Of a stretch of 64,000 nt of DNA, positions 45,113-56,823 are shown one piece after another. Source of the stretch: Adiantum capillus-veneris (Eukaryota > Streptophyta > Polypodiopsida > Polypodiales > Pteridaceae); NCBI GenBank assembly GCA_014529385.2, contig CM043958.1, positions 85,357,525 to 85,421,524 of the forward strand, in the 5' to 3' direction. Position 1 is the stretch's first letter; each line of letters opens with the position of its first letter. The notes under the pieces were generated by a model. The model had not been told where the DNA came from. It saw only the letters and a list, made by a program, of their open reading frames with translations, and made no database searches. The position numbers and the translations under genes are program-made.

Positions 45113-45830
45113 ATGTTAGTTTGGGTATATTAATGGGCAGAAAATCTAATTATTCTAGCCTCTTCTTGGCTTCTTGAGTCATGAAGACTGGACATATGAG
45201 GAAAGGGTATTGGCAGCTTTGTCTAAGCATGTAAAAAATATTTGCTTTTTAGGGCCTCAATGTGTTGATCCATAGGGGCAATCATTTTGGTAGAGTGTTT
45301 AGATGGCAGTGTAGTTTCACAGTATGCCCAAAATTGGTTTTTAATTCTATCCTCCTGAAGATGGGGAGGTAGGGATAAAATGCCACTCTTTATTATGCTA
45401 GAAAAACACATCCAGAGTTCACTTATGGCAATATGCTTGCACAAAGGTTGGGAAGGGATATGATTAAGCCCCTTCATGATAATGTTTCTCATATTTTAAT
45501 TATCAATGTACTTGAGATAAAAAAAATAGCACATGCTTTAGACTGTTGAAATAACTAGGGGTAGCCTCATTGCACTGACATAGAGGTAGTTTAGTATTAG
45601 AAAAAACTTCCTTAGCATTGCATATCTGTAGTTTAATAGGGTCCATAAAGGACCAAGCAAAACATAAATCATCCCATAGCTCATTAGTTGGAATATCTAA
45701 TCCATCCAAAAAAGGCCAAAAAAGGCATGGATAGACCTTACATCCATAAAGGAATTTTTGTAGGTAAGATGCATGAAGACACGACCCTTGGAGGGCTGAT
45801 TTGATACTAGACAAAATCTACCAACTTCAT
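45113..45830 (-). pseudogene. PLE reverse transcriptase, N-terminal part
   Basis: On the minus strand it reads SKGRVFMHLTYKNSF, LDGLDIPTNELWDDLCFAW, LPLCQCNEATPSYFNSLKHV, then, after a frameshift, RNIIMKGLNHIPSQPLCKH. The Cys-Gln-Cys block followed by a His-Val and a KGLNHIP-type block is the arrangement I associate with Penelope-like RT N-termini. It is directly continuous with 35547 once the gypsy element is removed. Confidence 0.6.
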
Positions 45831-46099
45831 CCTTGGTAACATTTTGCAATCATTTCAAAAATACAGCAAATTTTTAGCACTAGGAACACATCCTGGGGTA
45901 ATAGCAGAGCGATGACGAGAAGTAGCAATAGGGGTAGGGGTAAAACAAGGGGTAGTAGGGGATGGTTTGGCAGCTTGTGCCACAAGGCGGCTAACAGTAG
46001 AAAAACTGGCAGAGGATTCAAAAGGCGAGAACATTGGGTTCCAAGGAGGGGTATTAGGTGACTAGGTTAAGTATCTAGGGTTTTGACCCTTCCTCTATC
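45831..46099 (-). other. PLE linker, Pro/Leu/Ser-rich
   Basis: Low-complexity minus-strand sequence between the unknown ORF and the RT region, with no motif. Confidence 0.35.
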
Positions 46100-47272
46100 T
46101 TACTCTCCCTTGTTCAATTCGTCCCCTCTTGCCATGCCTAGAGTCAAAACTAGACTAGGTAACACAGCTTTTTGTAGGAAGGATCCCATCTCATTATTCT
46201 GAGCATCAAGCGGGGCTTGTTGGAATAAGGCAGCTTGTTTGATGTATACTTTGAGCCTTTCCCTGTACATATAGTGAATGAGAAGTGCTTTGATACCTTC
46301 TTGTCCTTCAGTAGACACCCATTTGAGGAATTTTAGGGTGGACTTCTTCAAAGAGTCAGCTGGAAAAAATGAAGCAACTTTAAACATTATTAGCCATAGA
46401 GCATGATCAAACCATAGAACGTTGCCGTCTCTGCATTGGTCTCCTTCACCATTGAAATCACAGCCACATTTGATGAAGGGGCGGTGAATGTTCCATAGCT
46501 GTGTAATATAGCTAGGGTCCCTCCCGGTTAGGGATATCACACCTTTAACTCCTAAGACACACCCAAGATTGATGGAGCATCATTGTGTCTCAAGCTGCGC
46601 CATAGTGAAGGGGCATCCAATAAGATAGGGCTCAATGATATTTGAAGAATTTGTCATGAGGATTTGTTGCAAGCCAATTATTGCTACCTCTTTATCTTTA
46701 TCATTGAGAAGGGTAAGTAGGAATTTCTCATTGATGGGGGCAAGTAGGGCATAATTTCCAAAACCCCAAACCTTTTGATGAGAGTCATGTAACATAGGTT
46801 CTAGCCGTCGATGTGGAATGAAAGGGTCAGTATATGCTTCCATAGATTTTGAAGCTTTGTCCAAGACTGCCCCTACTACAGCAAATTCCTCCTTGATTGT
46901 TGCTTGCTCCTCCTCATCCAATTCTTTAGGTATTAGGTTGCTCACGGGGTTAAAGGGTGGTGAGAGGGTGAACATGGGAGCACTCTGCAGCATGACTTTC
47001 TTCTTCTGTCTCACCAAAGGGTCATTCCTAAGCTTCTTCCCATGCATCTCCATAAATCTTGTCATGATAGAAGGTGATCCTTCCCACCATTCCCTCCTTT
47101 CTCTCTTATCCTCATTAATGATGCTGGGGATAATGGTACTAATTTCTCTAATTTTATCAATAGCCAGTGCCGAGTTTTCCTTGGCTAATGCATAGATACA
47201 AAGCCAGGTGGGCACATCTAGAGTAAAGAGAAGCATACTGTCAAAACCTGCACCATTAGTGAGACATGCCAA
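46100..47272 (-). pseudogene. PLE upstream ORF, unknown function
   Basis: Two minus-strand frames, 47272-46580 (230 aa) and 46540-46100 (146 aa), are separated by a short shift. The first has a hydrophobic N-terminus (FDSMLLFTLDVPTWLCIYA), then a charged helical part and NYALLAPINEKFLLTLL, LIGCPFTMAQLETQ. The second has CGCDFNGEGDQCRDGNVLWF (a Cys cluster) and FPADSLKKSTLKFLKWV. It could be an ORF1 protein of the PLE. I recognise no domain. Confidence 0.45.
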
Positions 47273-47494
47273 CTCATGCTCAATGATAGTAGTATGGAAG
47301 AGAGGGTCTCTGTTACAGATAAGAAAGCCTTGTATGAAGGATGCAACAGTCGGTAATTGCTAAGAATAGCCCAGCCTTATAAGATCCTCATGCTAGGAGT
47401 TAGCTACATCTTGTAATAGGAGAATTAAAGGTTTTGTAAGCTCAAAATTTAAACAAAGGATCTTGGTCAGGTTTGAAGGCTGCCAAGACCATTA

Positions 47495-48213
47495 GTGTGT
47501 GTAGGATGAATTCAACTATTAGAGCATAAAAAAGCCAATCATCCATAGGCAAAAAAATTCCAAAAAATGTATATTCATCATGTATAACTTGGGCAATGTA
47601 CAATCAAGGAAGAAAAAACTCCCGTTAAACCATTTTCATGTAAGATATGGTAAGTCCTCCAAATGTTACCTGCCATCATCACAGCCAACAACAGAAATGG
47701 AGTTAGAAGTGGTAGGCAGGTGTCATCAATGAAGGGCACTTGTTATCGATGTACGCCATAGCTTAAGACAAGAAATTTAAAGAGGAGGTAATCCTATGAT
47801 GAAGGCCCAAACCTGATTGGAGAGCTCCATATAGAGCTGGTTAGTGAAGTATGGTCCAATCAAAAAGTCTTGCAAACTCAAGCTCTCAATATCCCACACT
47901 GCTACCTTCATATAGATTTGCAGAATTTCCATTTTTAAAAAGTAGGCGAGAGTGGTTTTCTCATACAGAGTGGGGTGGTGGGAGTATGGGGCGACGTGGG
48001 AGAGGTGGTAGGGTCTCCTTCTTTGATATATCCGTGAATCGGTACCCACCATGCAAGGATGTCTGCCAGCATAGTGGTCTAGTGAAGTGTGTGGAGGTGA
48101 TTTGTGGTACTTCCTACCTGGCTAACAAGTATCAAACTTATGATGTCAAAACCACTCACTTTAGCCTTAGATTCCAGAGGAATCAAACAAATCTAATGTA
48201 ATTAGGTATGTGT
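47495..48213 (-). repeat. PLE terminal repeat, copy at 5' end
   Basis: Direct repeat of 33533-34253. Its outer end runs straight into TATGTGTGTGTGTGTG. Confidence 0.85.
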
Positions 48214-48330
48214 GTGTGTGTGTGTCATCATACTATTTGATCTTCCAAAGGATATTATGAGATACATGATACTTGTTGTATGAGCGTTTAAATATATATA
48301 TAAACAACTTTGTTAAAGTTATATATGTAT

Positions 48331-48576
<246 letters not shown>

Positions 48577-48590
48577 TCGTCTATATATAT

Positions 48591-48924
48591 TTGGTCAGAA
48601 AGATGCTACAAAGACAAAACCATAGAGCAATGGCTATGGTTTTGCAATCATGATGTGGAGCACACAAAGACAGTTAAAAATCAGGTGAAGGAGGTACTGA
48701 TAGCCCGTATGATCTGGCCCATTGCAAGGGGGAAAAAAGTCTCAAGAGAAGAGCTCGCTAGTCTTACAATGGCAGATTTTCAACTGGCTGGTATTAGCAC
48801 ACCACCTGCAAGGAAAATAGGGTTTCCTCGCTATGTGGAGAAGGAGGCTCAAGTAGTAGGCGACGAAAGTGGAGGCATGGTATTTCAAAAGAAGCACAAA
48901 AAAGGATTGAAGCAGCTCCAGTGA
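48591..48924 (+). pseudogene. Unidentified coding-like segment
   Basis: An open frame continuing from the microsatellite reads KDKTIEQWLWFCNHDVEHTK, VKEVLIARMIWPIARGKK and SREELASLTMADFQLAG to a stop at 48922. Composition looks coded. No family recognised; it may be a retroelement piece. Confidence 0.3.
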
Positions 48925-49291
48925 TGGTTGGAACCTTCTTAGAGTAAGTCTCTATGATTCAAAAGAAACATGTTGTGTTTTGTATTCTTACTGAAAGCTA
49001 TTATGATGTTCAAATCAAAGGCAAGCCAAGCTGGACATGTCCAGATTTCCAAAAAAGGGTAAGGAGCACATGGTAATACATCAACCTACACTGACCGCGA
49101 TGGATGTTGCCTTCATACGTAGTCAACCCCATATTGCAATCCCCGTGCTATGAACCCTTTACTTTCTACATCAAAAATACGCAACCCCATTTTGCCCCTC
49201 CCTCTATTTAGTGAAGTAGTACGCTCTCAGGTTTATGATCACACAATGTTGGCATGGTAATGCTTTTTATTTTTAATGATGTAGCAATTTA

Positions 49292-49387
<96 letters not shown>

Positions 49388-49979
49388 TGTATGTATGTAT
49401 TTTTGGTTTGTGACACTTATTGTGGTGATAATCCATTTGTTCTTTTGTGTATAAACTTACCAGGTGGTTTTGGACACTTTTTAGAACATGTATATTTTCT
49501 CTAGAAAACGACTCTAAAAAGCTCAAAAATTTGCGCATTATTTAAAAAGAACAAAAACAAAAGATTGTTAAAAAAATGCACTCCTTCATATGAGGCACCG
49601 TTTGGCCGACCTTTTCAATATTTGTTGATTAGGTCAATTTCCAAATTTAATGACGCTAATTGTGTTAGTCAAACCTGTGCAGAGGTACTCGAGAGTATAA
49701 GCTTTGGCTTAGCAATACTCAAGAGTCATATTCTAGGCATGCTAATAAGCATCGGTAGGATGTCTTATTCAAGGAGGGTGATTATTAAGGATCATGAAGC
49801 AACGTCTCAAGCAAGTTGGTAAGAGGTGTTCTAAACTCTCATTCCATATGTATGGTCTGTTTTTTATTGTCAAAAAATTAAATGATGTTTCCATGCAATT
49901 GTGTTTTCCACCTTCTTGGACAATGCATAATGTTTTCCATGTTACTTTACTTAATTTGTTTCAGAGTTAACCTCTAAGG
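48925..49979. other. Intergenic with a second AT/GT microsatellite
   Basis: (AT)n-(GT)n lies at 49296-49395. A frame at 49565-49822 (SQTCAEVLESISFGLAILKS) is weakly coding-like and not identified. Confidence 0.4.
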
Positions 49980-50192
49980 AGTGTTCTAGATGAGGAGAAA
50001 CCGAAGATAATTGATGAAGTCAAAGTTATGGAGCCATAATAGATCCTTTTGCATCGAGTAAGCACAGAGAAGCAAGCCAGACAATACTTCCTAAAGTTCG
50101 AGCTAAAAGGGACACATGAAGATACTAGGGTGGATGAGGAATTTTTCATCGACTATCCAAATTTGCTAGCCTCATATAAGGAGTTTGTGTAG
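49980..50192 (+). pseudogene. Chromodomain tail of a chromovirus-type gypsy integrase
   Basis: The frame reads DEEKPKIIDEVKVMEP, a stop, then ILLHRVSTEKQARQYFLKFE, THEDTRVDEEFFIDYPNLLA and SYKEF. Spacing of the hydrophobic strand (YFLKF), the acidic stretch and the FF-x-x-YP-x-L helix fits the integrase chromodomain that guides chromoviruses to chromatin. It is followed by a possible polypurine tract and LTR, as expected at the end of pol. The rest of pol is not in the window. Confidence 0.5.
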
Positions 50193-50214
50193 CTTGGTAC
50201 CCGTACCTGACCTT

Positions 50215-51345
50215 AAGCAGGAGGAGATGTCACATGCACATGGCTCTGTGTGCCATGTGGACATGCTTCATCAACTTCTAGAGCCAGTTCTCCCCTTCTT
50301 CCTAGATAGGAGTGTCTAGAATCCTAGGAGGATTAGTACTGGTAATTTTGTGAGCCTGCTCGCAAGATTTCCATGTCCGAACGAGTCCAGTAGATTGGGT
50401 TTTCTAGTTTTGGAACCCTCTTGCACAAATGGATTGTACATGTGTTTTGACAAATGTTATTACACTATGGTGGGTATCTATCATGATGTGTATGCAGTTT
50501 TAGGTTAGAGGAATCCAATGAGCCATTCCCCACGTTGATTGGATTCCTAGGTGGGAAAATGTGTGACAATTTAACTCGAAACCTAGCCCTAGTCAAAAAC
50601 TTATAGATTAAATCATTTAATTATTTAATTTGTTGGGCAGGTAGATAGTTTTCCTACCTTGCCCTTAGCAAATTTTTAAACAATGAAAATGTCTTATAAA
50701 GGGAACCAAGGAACAAGAGATCTCTCTCAAATTGGGCTAGCGCTAGTGGATTGCAGAGCTCAGCCTGGCATTTTTCATCAAGAGCCTCTAGCATTTTCAA
50801 GTAGCAATAGCAGAAGTAGAATTTTGTGCTCCCATTGCTAGATCAGCCCTAGCACTGCCCTTCTAGCAGACTAGCCCTAGTGTTTTTAGATTTCAGCCCT
50901 ATCCTCATTGAAAAGTGGCTTGGATCTGCTCTTGCAAGCTTCTCGTTACAGTCCGGTAATTCGGTAGCCCATCAAGCCTCCCCTCAACTATTCCCTCACC
51001 AGCATCAAGTGCTCCATTTCTATCCATCATTGCCATCATTGAGATTTGGATTTTTAGCCCTTCATTCCTCTCAGATTGGGACTGCAAATCAGCCGCAAAT
51101 CTACCCCTTGGTGGCCATCCACAATCCCACATCAAGAAGGATTCAAAGGTGCATCAAATCAGCCCTTGAGGTGCCTCGTCATGAGGAGCTACCGTAGTGA
51201 CAATCATCATCAAACTTAGTAGAGTCTGCACTTGAGGTATTGCATGTGTGTATATTCCATTTACACAATCAAACGCAAATACCACATTGCCAATAGTGTG
51301 GGGGGTCCTTTAGAGGTTTCATTGTGACCCCATTGGGTGTTATTC
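50215..51345 (+). mobile_element. LTR-like sequence after the chromodomain tail
   Basis: GCAGGAGGAGA precedes TGTCACATGCAC at 50228, a candidate LTR start. A second candidate is TGTGTGACAATT at 50560. A TATA box (CTTATAAAGGG) at about 50694-50704 favours a promoter in this stretch. The right end cannot be fixed. Confidence 0.4.

Positions 51346-51348
<3 letters not shown>

Positions 51349-51422
<74 letters not shown>
51349..51422. repeat. (CT)n microsatellite at the LINE 5' end
   Basis: About 74 bases of CT immediately before the LINE 5' region. Confidence 0.98.
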
Positions 51423-51425
<3 letters not shown>

Positions 51426-51648
51426 GCCGTTTTTTGACCTAGTAGACAGCAGTTCACTCTTTTGACCATAACTTGCTCATCCGAACTCCGATTTAGGTGA
51501 TCTATAGCCTCAATCGAAGAGCACAAATCCCTCTATGCACTGATGTAAAGACAGAATTTTTTTGTGTAATGGAAGGCTTTGCTGTAACAGCATCTCAGAA
51601 CTGAAAAAACTGTCAAAACTTTGCGTTTTTGTTGCCGACTTGAAGGCA

Positions 51649-52581
51649 ATGTCAGACAAAACTCGCAAGGGTGGAAAAGCCTTACTCGCCATGGAGAATG
51701 ATGCAAAATCTCCAAGGAATTTGGATACTAATCCAACCACATCATCTACAACAACGGAAGCAATGATCATGGCTTACTTGATCTCGTTACAAGAAACCGT
51801 CAACAAACAAGGTGAAGAGTTGCGTGCACTTGCAATGGAGAATGGTACTTTAAGAGTTCTCGTTGTGGAGAATGAGCATCTCAAGAAGGCTCTTGAAATG
51901 AAAACAACACGCTTGATGCATCTTGAGAATGAAGTTCAAGAATGTAAACGCTCTCTTGTTGACATGAATGTATTGAAAGAGCGCTTGAGCAAAGTTGAGA
52001 GTGATCATGTATTGAAAGAGGAAACAATAGATACAATACGACATGATGTATGTGAGATGAGAAATGCATCCAAATCATGGGCTGATATATATAAGGATAA
52101 TGTGGTTTCTACATCTCCTATCACGCAAGCCGTTGTCCAAGCAAAGAATGTAGAGAATGTGGACACTCAAGAATTGCACGAACGACAAAAACGCTCAAAG
52201 AACATCGTCATTCGTGGAATCAAGGAGGAAAGCATGGAAACACCCCAATCTCTTGCAGTTGCTATTGAAGAGTTTTTTGCTACACACTTTGGCATGTCAA
52301 GAATCATGGCTTATGGTGCACATCGAGTTGGAAAACAAGGAGTCCCTCGCTCGGGAGAAAGACCTATTGTATGTACCATGGCTGATGAGGTAAAGAGAAA
52401 GATCATCCTTGACAATGGTTGGATCTACCTCAAAGGAACAGGTTGTAATGTATATGAGGATCGCACTATTATGCAACAAAATGTACGTCGCAAAGCATAT
52501 GAGGAAAGAAGCAAGAAGTTTAAGGTATCACCTCAAGAAGAAAAGCCACTTAAGGAGGATGCAAGTCCACCCAACAAATAG
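51649..52581 (+). CDS. LINE ORF1, RNA-binding protein
   Basis: This 310-aa protein would bind LINE RNA as a multimer. Residues about 45-125 are a Leu/Glu/Lys coiled coil (ENEHLKKALEMKTTRLMHLE). From about 185 it reads RSKNIVIRGIKEE, then GAHRVGK, RPIVCTMADEVKRKII and LKGTGCNVYEDRT, the order of the RRM and C-terminal domain of L1-type ORF1 proteins. The ATG at 51649 is chosen because it is the first in the frame followed by good coding composition. The frame is open to the stop. Confidence 0.85.
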   Translation: MSDKTRKGGKALLAMENDAKSPRNLDTNPTTSSTTTEAMIMAYLISLQETVNKQGEELRALAMENGTLRVLVVENEHLKKALEMKTTRLMHLENEVQECKRSLVDMNVLKERLSKVESDHVLKEETIDTIRHDVCEMRNASKSWADIYKDNVVSTSPITQAVVQAKNVENVDTQELHERQKRSKNIVIRGIKEESMETPQSLAVAIEEFFATHFGMSRIMAYGAHRVGKQGVPRSGERPIVCTMADEVKRKIILDNGWIYLKGTGCNVYEDRTIMQQNVRRKAYEERSKKFKVSPQEEKPLKEDASPPNK

Positions 52582-52587
52582 GGACAC

Positions 52588-55500
52588 ATGATCTATGAGA
52601 ACAACTCACGCTTGCGAATAAGCTTTTGGAATTGTAACGGGTATCCATGGAATGCAGGAATTGGCATTGATGAGCTTACCAATGACTCCGATGTGATACT
52701 TCTTGTCGAAACATGGGAGCATGATGCGCAACGAATTCTTCGATTTGACAAATACGATGTGCATTCTTTGATGTGGGCCAAAAATGCAAAGCAACGAAGA
52801 GGCCAAGGAGGCGTAGCATGTATGACCAAAAAGGGTTTGAAAGATGTTTCCATTGTCAAAGAAGATAAGTATAAACGCTACTTATGGCTGAAAATCAGCC
52901 CACCAAATGGTCAAGTCATGTTTGTGGCCGGTTGCTACATTCCTCACTATGACTCCTCATACATGTATAATCGAAGTTCTAATGATGCAAAAGAAGTGGA
53001 TCACTATGGAAAGTCACTTCTACATATGTGCAATAGTACCGGAATGCTCATTGCAAATGGTGTATCTCTATGGCAAGGCACCAATGACTTTACATGTAGA
53101 AAGCATAACGGTGCTAGCGTGATTGACTATATGTTGTTCTCGGAAGCCACTCTAGAATGCATACAAAGCTTTACACTTGGTGAATCGAATCCGGAATCGG
53201 ATCATAGGATGTTATGTATTGACCTCAAGTGTGGTAAACGGCCCGAGCATGTAGCCTCCAATCATGATGTGAATCATTTGTACCTACGTCTAGACTTCAA
53301 ACGAGCACTTATATATGCTGATATGGTGGACCAAATGTTAAGCATGATAGAGCATCAAGAGAGCCCAAAATTAGAATGAAAGTGGAAAGTTTTCAAAGAA
53401 GTAATTTTCTCTTGTGCGAAGGAATGCTTTTCTATGAAACACATGTCTTGCAAAAGGTCTAAGAAGGGTAGCACCAAGAAGAAATGGTTTGACATGGAAT
53501 GTAGTCAAGCCCGAAAACACTTGCTAAGATTGGATGCAATCAAAGACAAGGAAGTTTACTTGGAATGTTCACACACATACAAAGCACTTGTTCAAAAGAA
53601 GAGGAGAAGGGGGGAAGTCGAAAAACAACTTCTTTTGGCACAAGAGAAAGCACATGCATGTGGCAAGTTTTGGCAAAATCTAAAAGGCAAACGCGTTGAG
53701 AGCTTTGGTGACTTGACTCTTGAGGATATGTATATGCATTGTAAGAATCTCTATGAGCAACCCAATGTTGATAAGATGGAGTGTTGTAGCTCCCTTCCGT
53801 TTATGTCTCCCTTCTTTACCCTTGAAGATGTATGCCGCGCGCTTGAGAAACTTGCTACTCGCAAGGCAGGTGACCTTCAAGGTGTCAAGGCTGAAATGAT
53901 TAAATGGACAAGCAAGAAAACACGATATTGGATATGCGATATGTTTAACCTTGCACTTCAGTATGGCATGCCTCATGATTGGAGTGCAAATTGGATCAAA
54001 CCTTTGCACAAAGGAGGAGATGTAAACAATGTGAACAACTATCGCACTATAATGGTTGGTTCTTTAATGGCAAAGTTATTTGGATGTATCATGGAGATGA
54101 AGATAAGTGAATGGGCTGAAAAGAATGGCAAACGTGCACTTGGCCAAGCAGGTTTTCGAAAGCATCATAGCACTATTGATCACCTTGTCACTCTTCGAGT
54201 TCTTATGGAATCGTCTCGATTGAAAGGAAAAAAGTTGTATTGTTGCTTTGTGGATTTCAAGAAAGCTTTTGACATGGTACCGCGAGGAAATCTTTGGAGA
54301 CGTATGCAAAGCCTTCAAGTGCTGAGAGAATTTATGCATGCAGTCTTTCGCATCTAGCAAAAAGTGATATGTCGATTACATATGGGAGATGGAATTTCAG
54401 AATTTTTTGCAAGCACTATTGGTGTCAAACAAGGATGCCCACTTTCCCCAACACTCTTTGGGCTACTCATTGATGAATTGGAATGCATGGTTCTTGACTT
54501 TATGCAGCAAGAAGGCATAGAAGAGGTTAAGATTGGAAATGCGGTGATCATGCTTTTGCTTTATGCCGATGATGTAGTGCTCTTGGCACATACCTTAGAA
54601 GATGCACAAAAGCTTATGAGTGTCTTGGAACGCTTTTGCCTACATAGCGGGCTGATCGTGAATGGATCCAAAACCAAGGTTATGCTTGTAAAGACCCTCA
54701 ATGATGAAAATCCATGCATTGTATATAACAATGAGAAACTTGAAGTGGTAGATCACTTCAAGTACCTTGGCCTTGAGGTTCCATCCAATCATAAATGGAA
54801 GGATTGTGCAATGCATCGCTTGGAAGCCGGAAAGAGGGACTATTATGCATTTGAGAACATGTGCAATGCAGGAGAGATCAAGTGTTGGGCTCTCAAAAAG
54901 TACCTCTTTGACACATTGGTGACACCGGTGCTTCTTTATGGAGTGGAGGTGTGGGGTGGAAGCATCGGGAAGTCTACTTGGAAAGAGTTTGAGAATGTCC
55001 AAAAGCGTTTTCTCACCAACTTTCTCCAAGTCAAGACACAAACACCCTACATGCTCTTACTTCTTGAGTCCGGATTGCTTCCCATTGAGGTCTTGGGCAT
55101 GCAAAGGGTTGTGGAGTACATGCGTAAGACACAACGTAGCCCTTTGCATCGACTTCCTAGAATCGCATATGAAGCAAGTCAAATGGTTCAAAAGACATGC
55201 AAGAGCAAAATACTAAGTTCGGGGTGGATGCTTGATATCAAGAAATGGTTTGGAAGATGGGATGCATGTCACTTGGTCAAGGATGCGTCGATCGACTCCC
55301 AAGTTAACGAGGCCTTCTTACAACGCCAATGTATCACGGCTTGGGAGAAATACGGTGGTTCTCGCTTCAGCCATTACACCACACACGTTGCCCCAAACTA
55401 CAAATCTCTCTTCTTCTCGGAACGAGGTAACCGAACCCATTCCTACATCCTTGAGCCCATCCCGTTGAGTGCGATCCGCACCATTGCCTCCATTCGTCTT

Positions 55501-55785
55501 AGCTCCCATTCTCTACGCTGCGAGACAGGACGTTGGGGCACTGGTGAGGAGTGTCATCGACTTTGCACCTTATGCCCTCGTCAAGTGCGAGAGAGTGAGT
55601 ACCACACACTACTTGAGTGCTCAGCTTTTGACCACATTAGGTCCTCTTTTCCCCATATATTCAGCCATGATCTCTCCCTACATACCTTCCTCTCCCAACC
55701 ACGATGTGGACTCTCTATTGCGACGCTCATTTCAGCCATTTTTGAGCATCGAGAGTCACTTATGAACTCCACTCACACCATGTGA
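52588..55785 (+). pseudogene. LINE ORF2, endonuclease-reverse transcriptase
   Basis: This 1065-codon frame has TGA at 53377 and TAG at 54355. The endonuclease part has RISFWNCNGYP, ILLVETW, CYIPHY, then NDFTCRKHNGASVIDYML and ESDHRM (catalytic SDH). RT has LHKGGDVNNVNNYRTIMV, GQAGFRKHHSTIDHL, CCFVDFKKAFDMV, GVKQGCPLSPTLF and LLLYADDVVLLA (YADD). The C-terminus has a knuckle CTLCPRQVRESEYHTLLEC (C-2-C...H-4-C). It nicks DNA and primes reverse transcription at the target. Two single-base changes would account for both breaks, so inactivation is recent. Confidence 0.9.
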
Positions 55786-55843
55786 CATGTTCATTTGGTC
55801 CCATAGGTCATATTTGACCTCCCAGGACGATAATAGAACTATC

Positions 55844-55879
55844 TATCTATCTATCTCTCTCTCTCTCTCTCTCTCTCTA
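55844..55879. repeat. (TCTA)n-(CT)n microsatellite at the LINE 3' end
   Basis: Short TCTA repeats pass into CT repeats. The tract may be the LINE tail or part of a CT-rich target. Confidence 0.9.
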
Positions 55880-56042
55880 CATGTCTCTACCGCTCTCTCA
55901 TTCCCTGCCTTCGGGGAAAAGTAAAAGGAGCGACCATTCAAGCTAGAAGGAATCACTAATGCAAGGAAAGGAAGAAAGTGATTGGTGGAAGTGTAAAACC
56001 TAGATCTTCACCATTTCCCTTTCGTTGCACTTGAGATGCGCA

Positions 56043-56220
56043 TAGCACGGGTATGCTCATTGCCAATGATGTATCTTTGTGGAGTGGAACGGATGGATTG
56101 ACATGTAGAAAACACAATGGGAATAGTGTGATTGAATATATCTTACTCTTTGAAGCCATCATGTATTGCATAAACTATTTTTTACTTGGCCAATGGACCC
56201 TAGAATAAGAACAGGTTGAA
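56043..56220 (+). pseudogene. Second LINE endonuclease fragment
   Basis: The frame reads STGMLIANDVSLWSGTD, LTCRKHNGNSVIEYILLF, close to STGMLIANGVSLWQGTN and TCRKHNGASVIDYMLF in the complete LINE. DNA identity is clearly lower than full, so this is an older member of the same family, truncated on both sides. Confidence 0.8.
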
Positions 56221-56490
56221 AGCAAAGCTTGGAAGTATAAAAAAAGGACCAATTTTTTTCCGCCTATTTGGTACTATGGAGGGAAAGTTTGGAGTAAAAA
56301 GGAATTTGTATTTCTATTTTCTTTAAAGCAATGATGGTATTTCTAAGGAATCTTTATACAACTTCATAATGGGCCACCCCGTGTGAGAGTAGTGGTGTCA
56401 TGAGTGGATGTAGTGGTTCCAAAGTTTTCACCCTGCGTTTGAACTTGAGATGCATAGAATGCTCTCTCACTCATCGCCTTGTTCAACCAT
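56221..56490. other. Intergenic, no gene seen
   Basis: No feature recognised. Confidence 0.4.
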
Positions 56491-56626
<136 letters not shown>

Positions 56627-56823
56627 CTTAGCATCGCATGTGCTTGTAGCATCTCTACTCTCTCACGTCAGCTCTCCAATGATGAGAATCCAAAAGGTCA
56701 AGGGAGCTACTGCCAGCAGAGAATCACCTTCAACATGAAAACTAAAATCGAAAGCCAAGGAGAAAATGTCTCGGGGGGTTCACATAATCATTATGTGAAT
56801 ATCACATGAGTGCAGCAGAAGGA

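Larger units (their letters stand above)
33533..48213 (-). mobile_element. Penelope-like retroelement with terminal repeats, split by a gypsy element
   Basis: Direct repeats of about 720 bp at 33533-34253 and 47495-48213 bound the element. Between them, on the minus strand, come an unknown ORF (47272-46100), an N-terminal RT region (45830-45113) and, after the 35548-45112 insertion, the RT palm and thumb (35547-34450). Without the insertion it is about 5.1 kb. Its order, RT motifs and LTR-like direct repeats fit Penelope-like elements, which move by target-primed reverse transcription. No GIY-YIG endonuclease was seen. Both outer ends abut GT repeats. Confidence 0.65.
51424..55840 (+). mobile_element. 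Nearly intact LINE retrotransposon
   Basis: A short 5' region is followed by ORF1 (51649-52581) and, six bases after its stop, ORF2 (52588-55785). The 3' end runs into TCTATCTATCTATCTCTCTC. There are no frameshifts, only two in-frame stops in ORF2. The L1-type layout (coiled-coil/RRM-like ORF1, endonuclease-RT-zinc knuckle ORF2) is clear; the exact clade is not assigned. A poly(A) tail is not seen. Confidence 0.9.

Noticed and set aside
52381-52405. CTGATGA followed by GAAA, resembling a hammerhead ribozyme core
   Set aside because: It lies inside the LINE ORF1 coding sequence, has no stem II between the two motifs and no flanking stems.
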